Positions 45,355-56,843 of a DNA stretch of 64,000 nucleotides are shown piece after piece. The notes below the pieces were generated by a model. It searched no databases. It was not told where the DNA came from and saw nothing but the letters and a program-made list of their open reading frames with translations. Origin of the DNA: Tuctoria greenei (taxonomy: Eukaryota; Streptophyta; Magnoliopsida; Poales; Poaceae); the NCBI GenBank assembly GCA_036927565.1, contig JAYESD010000007.1:130980230-131044229 (forward strand), read 5' to 3'. A program made the position numbers and the translations under genes. Position 1 is the stretch's first letter, and the number at the start of each line of letters is the position of its first letter.

Positions 45355-45954
45355 TATCGTCGTCACGGTAGGTTCATTTTATTATCACCCACCCTCCCAC
45401 CCTTTTTCAATCCGTTACAGTTTTCACCATCCACATATTCATCCCTGTGTTTATCTTTTACATATATTTGTTTGTCCTATAGTCCAAAGCCTAAAAAAAA
45501 TATACCTATAGCCCTTTTGACGGTGTTGTTATCTTGTGTTTGTTTTCTTACAGTTGCTCGTCACCACCGTTTACCTATATCTTTTGTAATCAGCACCCAT
45601 GTTAGTGTTATAAAAAAAAAGAAAGAAAGAATACAGTAAAAAAAAAAGAGCACAAGTGAAAATATTGTAAATAATTTTGTGTTACGGTTGGGTGTTGAAA
45701 TTTTCAGTTTTCATATCCAAGTTGGTGGTAATCTTGATAGCAGCTAGAAAAAAATTATCTTTTGAGCACATCTTTTTTTCACTTGATTGGCAGTACCGTA
45801 GCCCGCCTTGTTCAGCCACCTATAGCTCCACTAAAAACATAAACCGGGACTTTCGATTTGTACTCCTTACGGCCTCTTTACCACCTCCGTTGAAGCTGTC
45901 ACACCAGCACCATCATAGTTCTTGAGATCAGGCAAGAACTTGGGTAAGTAAGAG
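45355..45954 (+). other. gypsy 5' leader, noncoding
   Basis: About 600 bases between primer site and gag, AT-rich with poly-A runs near 45611 and 45641. No supported gene. Confidence 0.7.
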
Positions 45955-47670
45955 GTGAGATCAAGTGTGTCCACATATATATTTTCTTTTTTTCTTGCTG
46001 CTCCTAACATGGCAGGCTCAGATTCAAGTGTTCATGGTGGACACCATGGTGATAGGGAACCCCCTGTCTCACGGGATGAGATGCGTCGCATGGCTGATTC
46101 ACTCATGGAGGCCATGGGCAGGCTCCTCGATGAGCGTCATCCCGTGGCTGGAGGACGTCGAGCATGTCGTGATCAAGAGGACCGTCATCGAGAGGAGTCT
46201 GGCGATGAGAATTCTGGTTTCAGCCATGGATTCAATCGCTTCGGACATGGCCCTGACGGATCTGGTGGTGGTCGCCATGCTGATTTTAATAATTACCATG
46301 GTGGGCATCGCGCACATAGGCGCAATGCTGATGGTCGCCGCGTGCATTTTGAAGACGAAGAGTTTGAAGATCAAGATCATGAAGAAGGATCTCATGATGA
46401 TGAAAATCCTTTCGGTCAAGGTGGCAGGTTTGTTCGGCATCACCATCACCGGCCTGCTGATTTTGAAGAAAGGGAATACCATCGTGGTCGACGTCCTCAT
46501 GACAACCCAGATAGTATCGCTCGTGTCAAATTGAGTATTCCAAAGTTTACTGGAAAGGAGAATCCTGATGAATTTCTTGAATGGGCTGAACAGTGTGATC
46601 AAATATTCCGAGTACATAATCTTTCGGCTCAGCGCCGTGTGAATCTTGCTTCGGTGGAATTCTCTGGATACACTCTCACTTGGTGGAACCAAGTGCAGGA
46701 GAATCAACGTGATTTGGGACGTAGATATATCAACACATGGGAGGAGATGAAGCAAGTGATGAGAAGGCGATTCGTGCCATCTAGCTACCAGCGTGATCTC
46801 AGGAACCGGTTGCAAATGTTAAAGCAAGGGAAGAGATCAGTTGATGAGTATTTCAAGGAGATGGAGCTGCTGTTGGTACGGGCGGGAATAAGAGAAGATG
46901 CAGAGTCAACAATGGCAAGATTTCTAGGAGGTCTTAATGAAGAAATTTCTGGTTTTTTGGAGATGTTTCCATATTGTACATTGCAGGATCTTGTTGATCA
47001 AGCTATGTGAACAGAGAAAAAGATTCAGCAAGAGTCACGTGGAAAATCTTATGGAAGTTATTCTATTGCTGCCCCATGGCGCAAACAGCAGTCAAGTACT
47101 TCCTATGGTGGTGGACGATCTCAAGGCGCTGCAGCCAAGTCTTCTCAATCATTTGTTCCATCGAAGATGGCAGCCTCCACCGCGTCATCACCAACAACTC
47201 AGCAGCGACCCGCTGCAAGTTCAGCAGCCCACAGCAATGCCTCGGGAGCTACAACTTCTTCTCAAAGCAGAGAAATTGTATGCCATAAATGCCACGGCCG
47301 TGGGCACATTGCTGCCAAATGCCCAAGCAATAGGACCATGTTGTTGAATGAGAAAGGTGAATGGGAATCCGAGAGTGATCCGGAGGATGCTGTACAGATA
47401 TGTGATGAAGAAATTGAGGAGGAAGGGAATGAGATCCAGCCTGAAGAAGGAGAACATAATTGCTTTATTTCTCTACGAGTGCTTAGTGTAACAGCAGAAA
47501 AGGAAGACAACGGGCAGCGACATAATTTGTTCCATACCCGTGGAATAATCAAAGATAAGGTGTGTCGCATCATCGTTGATAATGGTAGCTGCAACAATAT
47601 TGCTAGCCAAGAATTGGTGGACAGATTGGGACTGAAACCACGGCATCATCCTAGTCCACACAAGATGTAG
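45955..47670 (+). pseudogene. gag: gypsy gag and protease region, interrupted by stops
   Basis: The better start is the ATG at 46009 (MAGSDSSVHGGHHGD). A His/Asp/Arg-rich N-terminus is followed by the retrotransposon gag domain (FTGKENPDEFLEWAEQCDQI, LTWWNQVQE, TWEEMKQVMRRRFVP). An in-frame TGA at 47008-47010 splits it; the same frame continues with a CCHC knuckle (CHKCHGRGHIAAKC) and the protease region (IIVDNGSCNNIAS, with DNGS where DSGA/DSGS is usual), ending at a TAG near 47668 in place of the residue before WLND. Confidence 0.9.
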
Positions 47671-47709
47671 TGGCTTAATGATTGTGGTGCGCTACGTGTC
47701 AGTCATACT

Positions 47710-50700
47710 GTGACTGTACCATTCTCTGTTGGTAAATACAATGATCATGTGGAGTGCGACGTGGTGCCTATGCAAGCCCGCCAGCTTCTTCTCGGTCGAC
47801 CATGGCTATATGATCGTGATGTCCAGATTTTTGGAAGGACCAACAAGCTGTCTTTTGTGTACAAAGGAGAGCGGATTTCCTTGCTTCCTTTGACACCGGA
47901 AGAAATTTTGAAGGATGATATTAGGAAGAAACAGCGCGAGAGCGAGCACCACTTGCGAGTGAGCCACAAAAATAGTAAGGAAGAGTGTCCACAGCCAAAT
48001 CAAACCCCACAGCTGCAAGGAACCCAGAAACCGGGAAAAGAGGGTCTAGTAATGATGGCTAGGAAGGGGGATATCAAAGCATTGAGTGAACCCAATGCCA
48101 TGTTCTTTGTACTTATGTACAAGGACACTTTTCTTTCTACTAATGCCTTACCCTCTACCCTGCCGAGTACTCTTTTGAATGTCTTGCAGGAATATGAAGA
48201 TGTCTTTCCGGATGAAGTACCACCAGGACTGCCACCTAAGAGAGGGATCGAGCATCAAATTGACTTGGTTCCTGGTGCGTCACTTCCGAACAGGGCTGCA
48301 TACCGCACCAACCCAGAGGAGACGAAAGAAATTCAGCGACAAGTGGAGGAATTGATGAAAAAAGGGTATGTACAGGAAAGTCTTTCCCCTTATGCTGTCC
48401 CTGTTCTTTTAGTGCCTAAGAAAGATGGGTCTTGGAGACTATGTGTGGATTGCCGTGCAATTAACAACATCACAGTAAGATATAGGCATCCCATTCCTTG
48501 CTTAGATGATATGCTTGATGAACTTAGTGGTGCTAATTTTTTCACTAAAATTTATTTAAGAAGTGGCTATCATCAGATTCGTATGAAAGAAGGAGATGAG
48601 TGGAAAACTGCCTTTAAAACAAAATTGGATTGTATGAATGGTTAGTGATGCCCTTCGGTTTAACCAATGCACCTAGTACATTTATGCGATTAATGAATCA
48701 TGTGCTTAGAACTTTCATTGGTAAATTTGTTGTGGTTTATTTTGATGACATCCTAATCTACAGCAAGACTCTTGAAGAACATGTTGCACATATCCAGAGC
48801 GTACTTGTTGTCCTGCGTAAATAAAAATTGTACGCTTACCTTGAGAAGTGCACCTTCTGCACCGACAAGGTAGTTTTCCTTGGTTTTGTTGTTTCAGGAC
48901 AAGGCGTGGAGGTGGATGTTGAGAAAGTTAAGGCTATACAGGAATGGAGGCCCCCACAGAACGTGAGCCAAGTGAGAAGCTTCCTTGGACTTGTTGGTTT
49001 CTACCGGCGCTTCATGAAAGATTTCAGCACGATCGCTGCTCCAATCAATGAGCTGACCAAGAAAGATGTACCTTTCAAATGGGGGGAAGCACAACAAAAG
49101 GCTTTTGAAGAATTAAAGAGGAAGCTCACAACATCTCCAGTCCTTGCACTTCCTGATTTCAACAAGACATTTGAAATTGAATGTGATGCAAGTGGAGTTG
49201 GGATTGGAGGCGTGCTGATGCAAGAAAAGAGACCAATTGCATTCTTCAGTGAAAAGCTAAGTGGACCGACTTTGAATTATTCAGTTTATGATAAAGAATT
49301 ATATGCTCTCATTCGGAGTTTGGAAACTTGGCAACACTACCTTTATTCTAAAGAATTTATAATACATTCAGACCATGAATCATTGAAACATATTAAGGGA
49401 CAACTAAAACTGAATAAACGACATGCCAAGTGGAGTGAATTTATTGAGTCCTTTCCTTATATTGTCAAATATAAGAAAGGTCAAGACAATATTGTAGCTG
49501 ATGCTTTATCTCGACGTCATGCTTTGCTCACACAACTTGATGCTAAAATTCTCGGATTGGAAAGTATAAAGGAATTATATGCCACTGATTCGTACTTTGC
49601 TGAACCATATGCCAAGTGCCGTATTGGCAAAGGATGGGAAAAGTATCATGTGCATGATGGATTTTTATTTCGCACTAACAAACTTTGTATTCCAGATTGC
49701 TCTGTTCGACTTTTACTCGTGCAAGAAGCTCATGCAGGTGGCCTTATGGGCAATTTTGGAGCCAAGAAGACGGAGCAAGTGTTGGCCGACCATTTCTTTT
49801 GGCCAAAAATGCGACGAGATGTAGAGAGACATGTTCTTCGCTGCGAAAACTGCCACAAAGCTAAGTCTCGTCTGAACCCTCATGGTTTATATACTCCCCT
49901 TCCTATTCCTAATGCACCTTGGGAGGATATTTCAATGGATTTTGTTCTTGGGTTACCACGAACCAAAGGGGGAAGGGATTCAATTTTTGTCGTGGTTGAT
50001 CGTTTCAGCAAAATGGCACATTTTATTCCTTGCCACAAGAGCGACAATGCTTCCCGTATTGCTAAATTATTTTTCAGGGAAATCGTGCGACTACATGGAA
50101 TGCCACGTACCATTGTGTCGGATCGTGACACCAAGTTCTTGAGCTACTTTTGGAAGACATTGTGGGGCAAACTTGGGACAAAACTGTTGTTCTCCACAAC
50201 ATGTCATCCGCAAACGGACGGCCAAACTGAAGTTGTGAATCGAACACTATCAATGTTGCTCCGAGCTGTCCTTAAGAAGAATATGAAACTATGGGAAGAA
50301 AGCTTGCCACACGTTGAGTTTGCATACAATAGGGCAGTACACTCAACCACTAGATTTTGTCCATTTGAAATTGTATATGGATTCACACCCACTGCTCCCA
50401 TAGATCTTTTGTCTCTATCCATGCAGGAACGTGTGAACTTCGATGCAAGCAAGCGAGCTGAATTTGTCAAGAACATTCATAATAGGGCTCGGGCCAATAT
50501 TGAAAAGATGACCAAGAAGTATGAGAAGCACGCTAACAAGGGTCGCGGGAAGGTGTTGTTCGAACCAGGGGACTTGGTTTGGGTGCACCTTCGAAAGGAT
50601 CGTTTTCCAGAGCTGCGCAAGAACAAGTTGCAACCCCGGGCTGATGGACCATTCAAAGTTCTATGCAAGATCAACGACAACGCTTATGAAATTGATCTGC

Positions 50701-50918
50701 CAAGTACTTATGGTGTAAGTACCAGTTTCAATGTGTCCGACCTCTCTCCATTCTATGGATTGGAAGAGTCGAGGACGACTCTTTTTCAAGGGGGGGAGGA
50801 TGATATGCCCACGCCAACCACACCATCAAGTATACCGACTACATCAAGCAAGACGGAACAATCATCAAGTCAAGCTGCACCAGCTCATGTTTTCGACGGA
50901 CCAATTACTCGTAGCTGA
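47710..50918 (+). pseudogene. pol: gypsy pol (protease end, RT, RNase H, integrase) with tail in the 3' LTR
   Basis: Protease end (QARQLLLGRPWLYD), RT (SPYAVPVLLVPKKDGSWR, MPFGLTNAPSTF, VVYFDDILIYS), RNase H (FEIECDASGVGIGG, VYDKELYALIRS, IIHSDHESLKHI), integrase zinc finger (HAGGLMGNFGAKKT, CENCHKAKS), core (DFVLGLPRTKGG, HPQTDGQTEVVNRTL) and C-terminus (NVSDLSPFYGLEESR). Breaks: a one-base loss near 48620 and a TAA at 48822. The frame runs through the polypurine tract into the 3' LTR and stops at 50918; the 5' LTR lacks that stop. No clear chromodomain. Confidence 0.9.
50789..50800 (+). other. Polypurine tract of the gypsy element
   Basis: AGGGGGGGAGGA directly before the 3' LTR; it is also coding (Gly-Gly-Glu-Asp). 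Confidence 0.88.
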
Positions 50919-51971
50919 GCTAAACAGCTACAACAAGAGGTGCACGTGCTACTTTGTGAAATTCCATTTATTAATGAGAATTATATACTTCCTAAATCGT
51001 ACATGTTTCTATTACTCAGGTTCACCAAGGAGTATGACAAGGACACACCAAGACTGAACCAGAGAGGAGAACTACGTCGAACCAGTTCGGCCTGGTAGAA
51101 CTGTCATGAAGAAACAGTCATATCTCTTGATTCATAGAAGCTGTGAAGGTCCATGAGTACTTGTTGGAAAGGTGTTGAAGTCAACTTCCTAATGCCACTA
51201 AGTGCCTAGTGCTTTAGATGTCCCAGCTTGGCAGCCGAGTGCTTTTGGTGCAGACTGTTCAGAAGATCAACAGTCAGCCTAATATCCAAGTTTCCGTGAG
51301 AAACTGTATCATTCTACAATATTTCGTGAAGCATGCTACACATTGTGTGAAAGGTTACAAATTATCTTTCCAACGCATCTGGTCCCATATCTTTTGGATG
51401 TCCCTAGGTGGAGTTATGATTAAAACACTGAAGACCACTCAGAAGGCCAGAAGACATGCGGGAAATTGATGACCACTGCATGAATGATCAAGCCAGTTGG
51501 CCTTCCACCTTCCCACGTGGCCTTTTCAGTTCACATGTATTTTTAGACTAGTTTTTGGTATAAATATCCCTCTTTCGTAAGCCAAGGGGAACTCTTTGAT
51601 GAATTAAGATTATTCCAGTGAAATTTGCAGCCGAGCTGCTTGAGTGTCTTACTCAACCCTTGTTCTTCCTTGTTCTTCTTGATCTTGTGGAGAGATCTCT
51701 CCGAGATCCACTAATTCGTGCTCTGCGGGTTCCAGTACGGCTGCCCTGTCTTGTGTGAATTAGCTCCGGTTGTGGTTCTGTGGTCGTTCGGAGATTGAGT
51801 CGAAGTCTTCGCGGTTTCGGTGTCTCTCTCCCCGTCGCTTGGTCGACTCCAACCTTGGTCAGGTATAAAGCTTGTTATCCGCGCTGTTTCTACAGCAAGT
51901 TATCTTGTTCTTGAACCTCCTGTCGTGAAGATTTGGGCCACCCTTCGCCGAACCAAATTCGGTGCATATCA
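50801..51971 (+). repeat. 3' LTR of the chromovirus-like gypsy
   Basis: 1171 bp, same length as the 5' LTR and about 3-4% different. Followed by CAACC. Confidence 0.93.
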
Positions 51972-51976
51972 CAACC

Positions 51977-52455
51977 TCTCGTTCTCCTCCACTGCGATGA
52001 TCACCCAGTCTTTCTTCCAGTTGTCCCACTTTTCGCTTGAAGGGGCAATTCTTGCACTTCACGAAGTAGTAGAAGCCAATCAACTCCGTCCCGTTTCTGG
52101 TATTGTGGACTGTGAAGAAGGTCCGGAAGAGCTCGATGCACGGCAACACGCCCACTTACATCTCAGAGAAGTGGACGAAGGTCGCCACTAGCAAGAAAGA
52201 GTGGGGGCCGAGGTGATGAAGCTGGAGGCTGTAGAAGTCCAGTAGCATCAACAAAAAACCTGAGAAAGGTGGCATCATACCCACCATGGCTTACACCGAC
52301 AAGTAGACCATCTCTCTGGTGTGCTCCTTCTTGAAGGGGAGCTTGCCAAAGTTGATGTCGTTGTTGAAGGAGTTGCTGGACCACCCCATGTAGGTTCGGA
52401 CCCTCGATAGATCTTCATTACTCTTGATCTTGCTGCGGGGTAGACCCAACTCCAT
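51977..52455 (-). pseudogene. Antisense extra ORF of the second Tat-type gypsy, N-terminal domain
   Basis: Minus strand from a likely ATG at 52455 (MELGLPRSKIKSNEDLSR), through MMPPFSGFLLMLLDFYSLQL, HHLGPHSFLLVATFVHFSE and FRTFFTVHNTRNGTELIGFY. This resembles the domain called putative gypsy-type transposon (PF04195) of grass elements. Stops after VYLSV and after HFSEM break it. Cut at 51977 by the gypsy insertion; resumes at 44168. The domain's function is not established. Confidence 0.7.
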
Positions 52456-52992
52456 CGCGGCAAAGGGGAGCAAAGGATGGAAGGGCTATGCAAAGGTTGG
52501 GAGGCTCGAAGCGCAAGTTCGAATGAAAGCGTAAAGAGTCCTCAAACCGTGCGGGCTTTCCTTGTTATGTAAGCCTCCGGAACGCTTGGATAGAAACCGC
52601 GTCGGGGTCAAGATTTCATTTCAAAAATCTACCCCGTCAATGATAAATGGGCTCGGGTCCACTTTGACGAAAAGTTCAAAGTTATTACACCAGGTGAACC
52701 GTTGTCGTGATGGGAAGTTGGAAAATCGAGGGCGGTAGCCAGACAAACCACGCGACACCGATACGGTTTTCATATTGGGAACCGGCGATCTTCAATTGTG
52801 TGAGATCCACACGCCAGGATCTCACCTGCCGCATCAATAAGAGCCACACAACGATGGTTTAACTGCGGACCATCACCCCAATGGCACAAGAAATGACCTT
52901 TGAAGCCGTAGTGCAGGAATCGATGATGGCCCCACCTCCAGTAAAATAACTTCATCCAAAGGTTTTCTCCCAGAGGTGGGCCCGGGGGCCAC
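52456..52992 (+). other. 3' region of the Tat-type element with polypurine tract
   Basis: Between the antisense ORF start and the 3' LTR; expected to hold the promoter of the antisense ORF, though no clear TATA box was placed. GAGGTGGGCCCGGGGGCCAC at 52973-52992 precedes the LTR and resembles the polypurine-like 3' ends of grass Tat elements. Confidence 0.6.
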
Positions 52993-53828
52993 TGTTGGTA
53001 CCCTACGTACCGGGTACCCCACGATACCGCAAGAAATGCTACGGAGTTCGCCCTGTCTGAATTGAAGACCTCCGAAGGCTCCACGTGTCCTGCAGCACTG
53101 GGCTGCCTCCCTCGTTAGGGTAGCTCCGGCACTGTCACACATACAGCAAGGTCGAACCTAACTCCCTATATAGGGAAGCTCCGGTCGTGCCACGTGTCCA
53201 GGGGCCCCGGACTTAACCCCTAGTGGAAGGAAGCTCCGGTGCTGCCATGTGTATAGCAACTCTGGACATGCCTCCCTAAAGATGGAAGCTCCAGAGCTAT
53301 CATGTGTCGAGCCTCCAGACCTAAGACAGCAACCGGAAGATAGATGGATCTCCAACGACGCGAACATTCAAGGGGCAGTTAAAGCAACCGTTACAAGACC
53401 TGATTATGTGTCATTAATGCCAAGTTAATGACACACGATCAGAGGACCTTTAGTACTGATAATGCCGCCATTAAGGCATGTTATCACACTATTAATCATG
53501 CTTAATACATACATATCATGTATTAGGTAATTAAAACCACTGAGGCCACATGTCGGGCTAGGCTGACAATGTAACAGCCAGTCCTTAGACTATAAAAGGG
53601 TTGCGCCACATGGTACAAAGGACACGCTCTCTGAACCCCGAGCAACACACACTCATACATAAAACAACCACTCGTGGAGTAGGGTATTACGCTCAAGCGG
53701 CCCGAACCATGTAAAATCTCTCGTGTCACTGTCTTGTTCATAGTCTCACGTGCGCCCCAACCAATTATAAACCTCTGCGGACTACGATCTAGTAGTACTA
53801 GGGGAAGTGTCTTCTACACACTTCGACA
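52993..53828 (+). repeat. 3' LTR of the second Tat-type gypsy
   Basis: About 836 bp, TGTTGGTACC...CTTCGACA. TATAAAAG near 53592 is a likely TATA box. Four imperfect units of the type GGAAGCTCCGGNNNTGCCACGTGTNN lie at 53117-53310. It is an inverted relative of the LTR at 58390-59229 (shared GTGGAGTAGGGTATTACGCT, CCCTTTTATA-type core). Confidence 0.8.
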
Positions 53829-55200
53829 ACCGTCTTCAGGAAGGATGTTATCTTTCAAGTAGCTCCGGATCTCCAAGATCCATGCATTGGAGCTCACTTG
53901 AGCTTCTGGATCTAGCGCGCTGGGTTGCTCGGAGCTTCCTGCAGCACCTACGATCTTTGGTGGGCGCCATGGTAACAGAGCCATCAAGACCGCCAACTTT
54001 TAGGTGCTGGTCTCACCTCTATCAGTCAGTTCGGCAGGTTGAGCGGGAGGTGATGACAATCTCCTAACAAAACCCCCGTCGGGTGCTTGTGCCCCGGTTG
54101 AAGCCTTTGTCGAGAGGTCGTCAATGAGAGCTTCATATTCCACCATGTTCTTGGTTGCCTTGAAGTCAAGGTGCACCATGTACTTGACCTTCTCCCTGGT
54201 TGGAGCGAGGAGAAGTATTCCAGCTCCGGCCCCCTGCTTCTGCATGAAGCCATAAAAGTAGAGAGTCCACTGAGGCTCAGTGAATATCGGGACCTTGGGT
54301 TCTGGGTTCTGCTCACTGGGACCCTCCAGACTTGATGAAGATGGAGTCCATTCTGCCATGAAGTCTTCAAGCACTTGACTTTTGATTGCATGTCGCGATA
54401 GGAATTCGAGATTGAATTCTGCCAACTCCACTGCCCACTTGGCGATATTTCCTGTAGAATTGGGATTGTGTAAAATAGCACGTAGTGGGTAAGAGGTTAC
54501 CACTGATATCTTGTGGGCTTGGAAGCAGTGATGAAGTTTCCTGGAGGCGATAAGAAATGCATATAACAGCTTATGTACCTCAATGTACCAAGTCTTGGTG
54601 TCGTGTTGTACTTCGCTGATGAAGTACACTAGTGGTTGGATAGTCCGGACCTTTTTGAAGGGTCTGAAGCTTCCAATTCATCAACTTGGACCCTCCTGGA
54701 AGGGCCCCGAGCCTCTTCTTATTCAGCCCGGACCTTCTCGGAGGGGTCCAGACCTTCTTCTTGAAGTTCAGGAACTCCCTTGGTTGAGAGAGGTTGATCC
54801 ACATACATCTTGTCTTTAGGATCCCTGCCTGGGGGCTGAGACCCAGACTCACCTTTAGGTAGCTCCGGACCCTCCCCGAGGGGTCTATGTTCCTGAGCTG
54901 ATGATGGCTCTGGTCTCTCTACAACTAGAACCATGTTGACAACCTCTGTAGTTGCCGAAATATAAAGCAGAAGAGGCTCACCAGGTTCCAGAGCTACCAA
55001 AACTGGTAGTGTGGTGAGGAACTGCTTGAGCTCCCAAAATGCCTTCTCCACTTCTCGAGACCACTAGAATGGTTTGGACTTCCTCAATAACTTGAAGAAG
55101 GGAAGCGCCCACTTTGCCAGCCTTGAGATGAACCGATTGAGTGCAGCTAGACACCCAGTTAGCTTCAGGATGTCCTTGACATAGACTGGAGGCCACATCC
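53829..55200 (-). pseudogene. pol: Tat-type gypsy RNase H and spacer before integrase
   Basis: Minus-strand frames encode RNase H remnants (EPGEPLLLYISATTEVVNMV, VQHDTKTWYIEVHKLLYAFL, IAKWAVELAEFNLEF), an archaeal-type second RNase H start (WTLYFYGFMQKQGAGAGILL, NMVEYEALIDDL) and the spacer typical before integrase (WILEIRSYLKDNILPED) ending at 53829, where the inverted 3' LTR of the other element begins. Stops and frameshifts throughout. Two RNase H domains in tandem are a Tat-lineage trait. Confidence 0.75.
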
Positions 55201-55240
55201 TTTTAATGGCCTTGATTTTGGCCAAATTTTCCTCAATTCC

Positions 55241-55960
55241 TCAGTGAGTTCGCAAGAAACCAAGGAGCTTTTCGGAGTTAACCGCGAAGACGCACTTGTC
55301 TGGGTTGAGCTTCGTACGCGTCAAGCACAACTTGTCGAAGACGACTTGAAGATTGTCAAGGAGTGATTCCTTGTTCTTCACCTTGACGACGATATCATCG
55401 ACGTAGACCTCCAATAAGTCCGTGATGAGCTCTACAAACATTTTGTGCATGGCCCGCACAAAAGTTGTAGCAGCGTTTTTGAGACCAAAAGGCATGGCAG
55501 TGTAACAATACAACCCATCTACTGTGATGAAAGTTGTATGCTCTTCATCTTCCCTAGACATTTGAATATGATGGTATCCAGAATATGCGTCTAGGAAACA
55601 CAGTAATTCACACCCGAAAGTAGAATCCACTATCTGATCTAATTTAGGAAGTGGAAATGGATCTTTTGGGCATGCCTTATTCAAGGTGGTGTAGTCAATG
55701 CACATCTGAAGCTTCCCACCGGCCTTTCGTACAATGACTGAGTTTGCCAGCCATCAAGGATGGTGAACCGGGATGAAACGAGCGTCGAGCAGCTTCTTGA
55801 TTTCTAGTCTGATGAAGTTTTGCCGCTTGACTGATTGCTTCCGGGGCTTCTGATGTACTAGCCATGCATCAGGGTATTTCTTCAGGTCATGCTCGATCAC
55901 CTCCCGAGGGATCCCATGCATCTATGACGGTTGCCATGCAAACACGTCGACATTCGCCTG
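55241..55960 (-). pseudogene. pol: Tat-type gypsy reverse transcriptase
   Basis: The frame 55241-55705 has CIDYTTLNKACPKDPFPLPK, FLDAYSGYHHIQM, MPFGLKNAATTF and the catalytic YVDDIVVK. Upstream, after a stop near 55706-55755, RT N-terminal sequence (IKKLLDARFIPVHHP-like) continues to about 55960. The PFPLP...YVDDIVVK pattern is that of Tat elements. Not functional because of the breaks. Confidence 0.88.
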
Positions 55961-55995
55961 GAGGAAAGTGACGAGCACAAGTTCCTACTTATCGT

Positions 55996-56758
55996 CTAGA
56001 CCTCCCAATATATCAGTGGTCTGGGCAGCATCGGAACCAATTTGGTCAACTTTAATGGGGATGTCGGTGTCGCTGCTTGGTTACACATGAGGTGCAGAGG
56101 TTGATCCATGCTGATGCAAGCTCGAAGGTTGTTGAGCTGGTCGCTCCTTGCCAAATTCTTCTTCTTGCGCTGTTGCGAGCGCATATAGTTCTTCGGGCGC
56201 AATGAATCCAACAGTGCGATCCCCTCGGATCCGAAGGATGCTTGAAGGAGTCGACATCTTCAACACCATATAGCTGTAATGAGCTATGACCATGAACCTA
56301 TACAGGACTGGCCTTCCTAGGATGGCATTGAAGGGATGGCTGATGTGTGCCACATCAAACACCAGCTTCTCAGATCTATAGTTGTGCCGAGTCCCGAAGG
56401 TGACCAGAAGTGTAACTGATCTGATAAGAGTGATAGCTCCCAGACATACACCAGACAAGGGATGTGAGGGCCTAAGGTTCGATATGCTGAGCTAGAGCTT
56501 CACAAAAGATAAAAAGCTGAGGAGGTTGAGCGCAGCACCTCCGTGCACCAAGACATGGTAGAGCTGAATATTGTTGAACCAGCTCCGGTCATGTTCTTCG
56601 GACAATCTGATGAATTGAAGGTGATGGGAGTATCCATCCACTTCCGATAAGGTTCTTCCTTAGCGGTGGGAGCTGCAGCAACCATCTCCCGATGCATTGT
56701 CTTGAGGATATGTTGGGAGGTAATATCCCAGGACCCTCCATATATCATATGGAGAGTC
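55996..56758 (-). pseudogene. pol: Tat-type gypsy protease region
   Basis: Minus-strand frame 56081-56458 contains SEKLVFDVAHISHPFNAILG and RPVLYRFMVIAHYSYMVLKM, the segment after the aspartic protease active site in Tat elements. The frame upstream (56500-56748) has ITFNSSDCPK; the active-site triplet itself is not clear. Broken by stops. Confidence 0.7.
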
Positions 56759-56843
56759 TCCCGATGCTCGTTTTTGGAGATATCATAGTCGTTGTCGACG
56801 GTGTTGTAGACGGCTTTTAAGGAGTTCTTGGCGTCCTGGAAGC

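Larger units (their letters stand above)
44169..51971 (+). mobile_element. Ty3/gypsy element, chromovirus-like, full-length but degenerate
   Basis: LTRs 44169-45339 and 50801-51971 (both 1171 bp; TGATATGC...GCATATCA), flanked by CAACC (44164-44168 and 51972-51976). Gag, protease, RT, RNase H and integrase in gypsy order on the plus strand. Several stops and one frameshift disable it. The LTRs differ at roughly 40 positions by eye (about 3-4%), suggesting an age on the order of one million years at usual grass rates. The end of pol extends into the 3' LTR, as known for CRM-type chromoviruses; clade assignment is tentative. Confidence 0.93.

Noticed and set aside
46099..46815. 238-codon minus-strand ORF opposite gypsy gag
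   Set aside because: A shadow of the plus-strand gag, which has the recognisable gag domain.
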